A DNA stretch of 64,000 bases from the NCBI RefSeq assembly GCF_051020975.1, contig NW_027478158.1, positions 30,062,001 to 30,126,000 on the forward strand, in the 5' to 3' direction. Positions 60,638 to 64,000 of this stretch are shown here, piece after piece (within the stretch, counting starts at the first letter, position 1; every line of letters begins with the position of its first letter). The position numbers and the translations under genes are program-made. A model generated the notes under the pieces. It ran no database searches. It was not told the origin of the DNA and worked only from the letters and a program-made list of their open reading frames with translations. Origin of the DNA: Osmia lignaria lignaria. Taxonomy: Eukaryota > Arthropoda > Insecta > Hymenoptera > Megachilidae.

Positions 60638-62569
60638 TTGCAGATTTATCTCAAGGGAAGGGGCCTAACGGACATATTTCGAGATATTTCTTCTTCTTGT
60701 TGTTCTTCTTCTGCACAGCTAAGCTGGAAGTGGCATTTGCGGCTCGCACTAGTGCAGAGTTATCTCAAAGAAAGGGGCCACGGTGTTTCTGTATCCCTAT
60801 TATGTTGGTGCGGCTTCGGAACTTTTAAATATCTCGATATATCTCGAGAACTACGCTTCTGATCAAAAAATATCATAGAACATAAATTGTAGGAAACATA
60901 ATTCTCTACAAAAAACGTCTCTTAACATTCTGCCATAGCTCGCTTCGTTTCCGAGATATTTGCAGATTTATCTCAAGGGAAGGGGCCTGACGGACATATT
61001 TCGAGATATTTCTTCTTCTTGTTGTTCTTCTTCTGCACAGCTAAGCTGGAAGTGGCATTTGCGGCTCGCACTAGTGCAGAGTTATCTCAAAGAAAGGGGC
61101 CACGGTGTTTCTGTATCCCTATTATGTTGGTGCGGCTTCGGAACTTTTAAATATCTTGATATATCTCGAGAACTACGCATCTGATCAAAAAATATCATAC
61201 AACATAAAAAGTAGGAAACTTAATTCTCTACAAAAAAGGTCTCTTAACATTTTGCCATAGCTCGCTTCGTTTCCGAGATATTTGCAGATTTATCTCAAGG
61301 GAAGGGGCCTGACGGACATATTTCGAGATATTTCTTCTTCTTGTTGTTCTTCTTCTGCACAGCTAAGCTGGAAGTGGCATTTGCAGCGCGCAATAGTGCA
61401 GAGTTATCTCAAAGAAAGGGGCCACGGTGTTTCTGTATCTCTATTATGTTGGTGCGGCTTCGGAACTTTTAAATATCTTGATATATCTCGAGAACTACGC
61501 ATCTGATCAAAAAATATCATAGAACATAAAAAGTAGGAAACATAATTCTCCAGAAAAAAGGTCTCTTAACATTTTGCCATAGCTCGCTTCGTTTCCGAGA
61601 TATTTGCAGATATATCTCAAGGGAAGGGGCCTGACGGACATATTTCGAGATATTTCTTCTTCTTGTTGTTCTTCTTCTGCACAGCTAAGCTGGAAGTGGC
61701 ATTTGCGGCTCGCACTAGTGCAGAGTTATCTCAAAGAAAGGGGCCACGGTGTTTCTGTATCCCTATTATGTTGGTGCGGCTTCGGAACTTTTAAATATCT
61801 CGATATATCTCGAGAACTACGCTTCTGATCAAAAAATATCATAGAACATAAATTGTAGGAAACATAATTCTCTACAAAAAAGGTCTCTTAACATTTTGCC
61901 ATAGCTCGCTTCGTTTCCGAGATATTTGCAGATATATCTCAAGGGAAGGGGCCTGACGGACATATTTCGAGATATTTCTTCTTTTTGTTGTTCTTCTTCT
62001 GCACAGCTAAGCTGGAAGTGGCATTTACAGCTCGGAATAGTGCAGAGTTATCTCAAAGAGAGGGGCCACGGTGTTTCTGTATCTCTATTATGTTGGTGCG
62101 GCTTCGGAACTTTTGAATATCTTGATATATCTCGAGAACTACGCATCTGATCAAAAAATATCATAGAACATAAAAAGTAGGAAACTTAATTCTCTACAAA
62201 AAAGGTCTCTTAACATTTTGCCATTGCTCGCTTCGTTTCCGAGATATTTGCAGATTTATCTCAAGGGAAGGGGCCTAACGGACATATTTCGAGATATTTC
62301 TTCCTCTTGTTGTTCTTCTTCTGCACAGCTAAACTGGAAGTGGCATTTGCGGCTCGCACTAGTGCAGAGTTATCTCAAAGAAAGGGGCCACGGTGTTTCT
62401 GTATCCCTATTATGTTGGTGCGGCTTCGGAACTTTTAAATATCTCGATATATCTCGAGAACTACGCTTCTGATCAAAAAATATCATAGAACATAAATTGT
62501 AGGAAACATAATTCTCTACAAAAAAGGTCTCTTAACATTTTGCCATAGCTCTCTCCGTTTCCGAGATAT

Positions 62570-64000
62570 TTGCAGATTTATCTCAAGGGAAGGGGCCTAA
62601 CGGACATATTTCGAGATATTTCTTCTTCTTGTTGTTCTTCTTCTGCACAGCTAAACTGGAAGTGGCATTTCCAGCTCGCAATAGTGCAGAGTTATCTCAA
62701 AGAAAGGGGCCACGGTGTTTCTGTATCTCTATGATGTTGGTGCGGCTTCGGAACTTTTAAATATCTCGATATATCTCGAAAACTACGCTTCTGATCAAAA
62801 AATATCATAGAACATAAATTGTAGGAAACTTAATTCTCTACAAAAAAGGTCTCTTAACATTTTGCCATAGCTCGCTTCGTTTCCGAGATATTTGCAGATT
62901 TATCTCAAGGGAAGGGGCCTGACGGACATATTTCGAGATATTTCTTCTTCTTGTTGTTCTTCTTCTGCACAGCTAAGCTGGAAGTGGCATTTGCAGCGCG
63001 CAATAGTGCAGAGTTATCTCAAAGAAAGGGGCCACGGTGTTTCTGTATCTCTATTATGTTGGTGCGGCTTCGGAACTTTCAAATATGTTGATATATCTCG
63101 AGAACTACGCATCTGATCAAAAAATATCATAGAACATAAAAAGTAGGAAACTTAATTCTCTACAAAAAAGGTCTCTTAACATTTTGCCATAGCTCGCTTC
63201 GTTTCCGAGATATTTGCAGATTTATCTCAAGGGAAGGGGCCTAACGAACATATTTCGAGATATTTCTTCTTCTTGTTGTTCTTCTTCTGCACAGCTAAAC
63301 TGGAAGTGGCATTTCCAGCTCGCAATAGTGCAGAGTTATCTCAAAGAAAGGGGCCACGGTGTTTCTGTATCTCTATTATGTTGGTGCGGCTTCGGAACTT
63401 TTAAATATCTCGATATATCTCGACCACTACGCTTCTGATCAAAAAATATCATAGAACATAAATTGTAGGAAACATAATTCTCTACAAAAAAGGTCTCTTA
63501 ACATTTTGCCATAGCTCTCTCCGTTTCCGAGATATTTGCAGATTTATCTCAAGGGAAGGGGCCTAACGGACATATTTCGAGATATTTCTTCTTCTTGTTG
63601 TTCTTCTTCTGCACAGCTAAACTGGAAGTGGCATTTCCAGCTCGCAATAGTGCAGAGTTATCTCAAAGAAAGGGGCCACGGTGTTTCTGTATCTCTATGA
63701 TGTTGGTGCGGCTTCGGAACTTTTAAATATCTCGATATATCTCGAAAACTACGCTTCTGATCAAAAAATATCATAGAACATAAATTGTAGGAAACTTAAT
63801 TCTCTACAAAAAAGGTCTCTTAACATTTTGCCATAGCTCGCTTCGTTTCCGAGATATTTGCAGATTTATCTCAAGGGAAGGGGCCTGACGGACATATTTC
63901 GAGATATTTCTTCTTCTTGTTGTTCTTCTTCTGCACAGCTAAGCTGGAAGTGGCATTTGCAGCGCGCAATAGTGCAGAGTTATCTCAAAGAAAGGGGCCA
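62570..64000 (+). repeat. 966 bp trimeric higher-order repeat at right edge
   Basis: The GCTCTCTCCG linker at 62548 recurs at 63514, three monomers later. The TATGATGTT unit at 62570 and the GCAGCGCGC unit at 62892 are matched by 63536 and 63858. The unit between them, 63214, has CCTAACGAACAT and CTCGACCACTACG. The second copy is cut by the window end. Confidence 0.85.
63858..64000 (+). repeat. Partial satellite monomer at right edge
   Basis: The first 143 bp of a GCAGCGCGC-class monomer, ending in AAAGGGGCCA at the window end. The array continues to the right. Confidence 0.95.

Larger units (their letters stand above)
55808..62569 (+). repeat. Mixed monomer stretch without a clear higher-order period
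   Basis: It contains mosaic, GCAGCGCGC and CATTTCCAG copies in irregular order. Copies with ACAGCTCGGAATAG lie at 56130, 56774 and 61926. Two gamma copies (57740, 59028) and one CATACTACATAAAAAG linker (58,300) are types otherwise found in zones A and B. Singletons include TTCTTTTTGTTCTTCC and GAAGTTGCAT (57740), CTTGATGTTC (56774), TCGAAATATT (58384) and CTGGTAGTGG (59028). Confidence 0.72.
1..64000 (+). repeat. Tandem satellite array, ~322 bp monomer, 199 monomer starts
   Basis: The TTGCAGAT-like phase mark recurs from 110 to 63858 at steps of 322 bp, with nine exceptions (four of 321, three of 320, two of 323). The steps sum exactly to 198 intervals. All copies are head-to-tail on the + strand, with no inverted block, spacer or foreign insertion. 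Copies differ mostly by point substitutions at recurrent positions. One hand-counted copy is 39.8% GC. The size is close to two nucleosome repeats, as in many animal and plant satellites. Function is inferred, not shown: most likely centromeric or pericentromeric heterochromatin. I do not recognise the family by name. Long stretches without a gene are therefore all satellite. Confidence 0.98.

Noticed and set aside
110..63438. About 180 similar 74-codon open frames on the + strand, one per monomer, seeming to be a huge gene family
   Set aside because: They start at TTG, not ATG, exactly at the repeat phase mark, and have no ribosome-binding or promoter context. Differences between copies often change amino acids. 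Stop-containing versions (TATGATGTT units at 36165, 40029, 44538, 45504, 46792, 50012, 59672, 62570 and 63536) have themselves been amplified. No protein family is recognisable. The frame persists because the satellite is homogeneous.
1..64000. CRISPR array, given regular repetition
   Set aside because: The repeated unit is the whole 322 bp, with no short constant repeat alternating with unique spacers. Composition and scale are those of eukaryotic satellite DNA.
1..64000. rRNA, tRNA or histone-type tandem gene cluster
   Set aside because: No conserved rRNA or tRNA core was recognisable in the monomer and no credible coding frame exists. The 322 bp unit is also too short for rDNA or histone repeats.
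1..64000. Transposon or retroelement origin of individual segments
   Set aside because: No terminal repeats, target-site duplications, poly-A tails or transposase/reverse-transcriptase frames interrupt the array. Unit spacing never departs from 322 by more than 2 bp.

Overview
The whole 64 kb window is one uninterrupted array of tandem satellite DNA. Every base fits a head-to-tail monomer of about 322 bp, and all copies lie in the same orientation. If each monomer is started at the conserved TTGCAGAT (first complete copy at 110), there are 199 monomer starts. The unit lengths are 322 bp except for four of 321 bp, three of 320 bp and two of 323 bp. The window opens and closes inside a monomer, so both array edges lie outside it. 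I see no genuine protein-coding gene, RNA gene, transposon, CRISPR array or non-satellite insertion. The recurrent 74-codon open frames are a by-product of the monomer sequence. They begin at TTG, tolerate stop codons that have themselves been amplified, and match no protein I recognise.

Such a long, homogeneous array points to a eukaryotic (peri)centromeric or other heterochromatic block, read through by a long-read assembly. One monomer counted by hand (432-753) is 39.8% GC (64 G, 64 C). It has 10 CpGs against about 12.7 expected, so CpG is only mildly depleted. That fits a lightly methylated genome, such as many invertebrates, better than a vertebrate or plant. This is inference, and I cannot name the species or a published satellite family.

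Monomers fall into recurring variant classes. Alpha copies end in CTCGAAAACTACGCTTC and are followed by CATAAATTGTAGG. Beta copies end in CTCGAGAACTACGCATC and are followed by CATAAAAAGTAGG. Gamma copies carry CAAAGGAACTGG in the first block. Further classes are marked by TTGCATATTT, GCAGCGCGCAATAG, CATTTCCAGCTCG, CTACAACAACGG and others. These classes give three zones. Zone A (about 1-23.6 kb) is rich in TTGCATATTT, gamma and CTACAACAACGG copies. Zone B (about 23.6-35.8 kb) starts with monomers full of private mutations and then holds 964 bp and 1,932 bp higher-order repeats. Zone C (about 35.8-64 kb) is dominated by GCAGCGCGC, CCTAACGGAC, TATGATGTT-stop and mosaic alpha/beta copies.

There is no single higher-order repeat. 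Segmental duplications of 3, 4, 5, 6, 7, 8, 9 and 12 monomers are nested and overlapping, and hybrid monomers mark probable crossover points. The pattern is what repeated unequal exchange and gene conversion would leave. Inside each monomer are a 114 bp-spaced internal direct repeat, up to six TATCTC/GAGATA cores in both orientations, a 24 bp pyrimidine mirror repeat, and class-specific short hairpins. No new gene system is present. The interest lies in the array architecture and these internal motifs.
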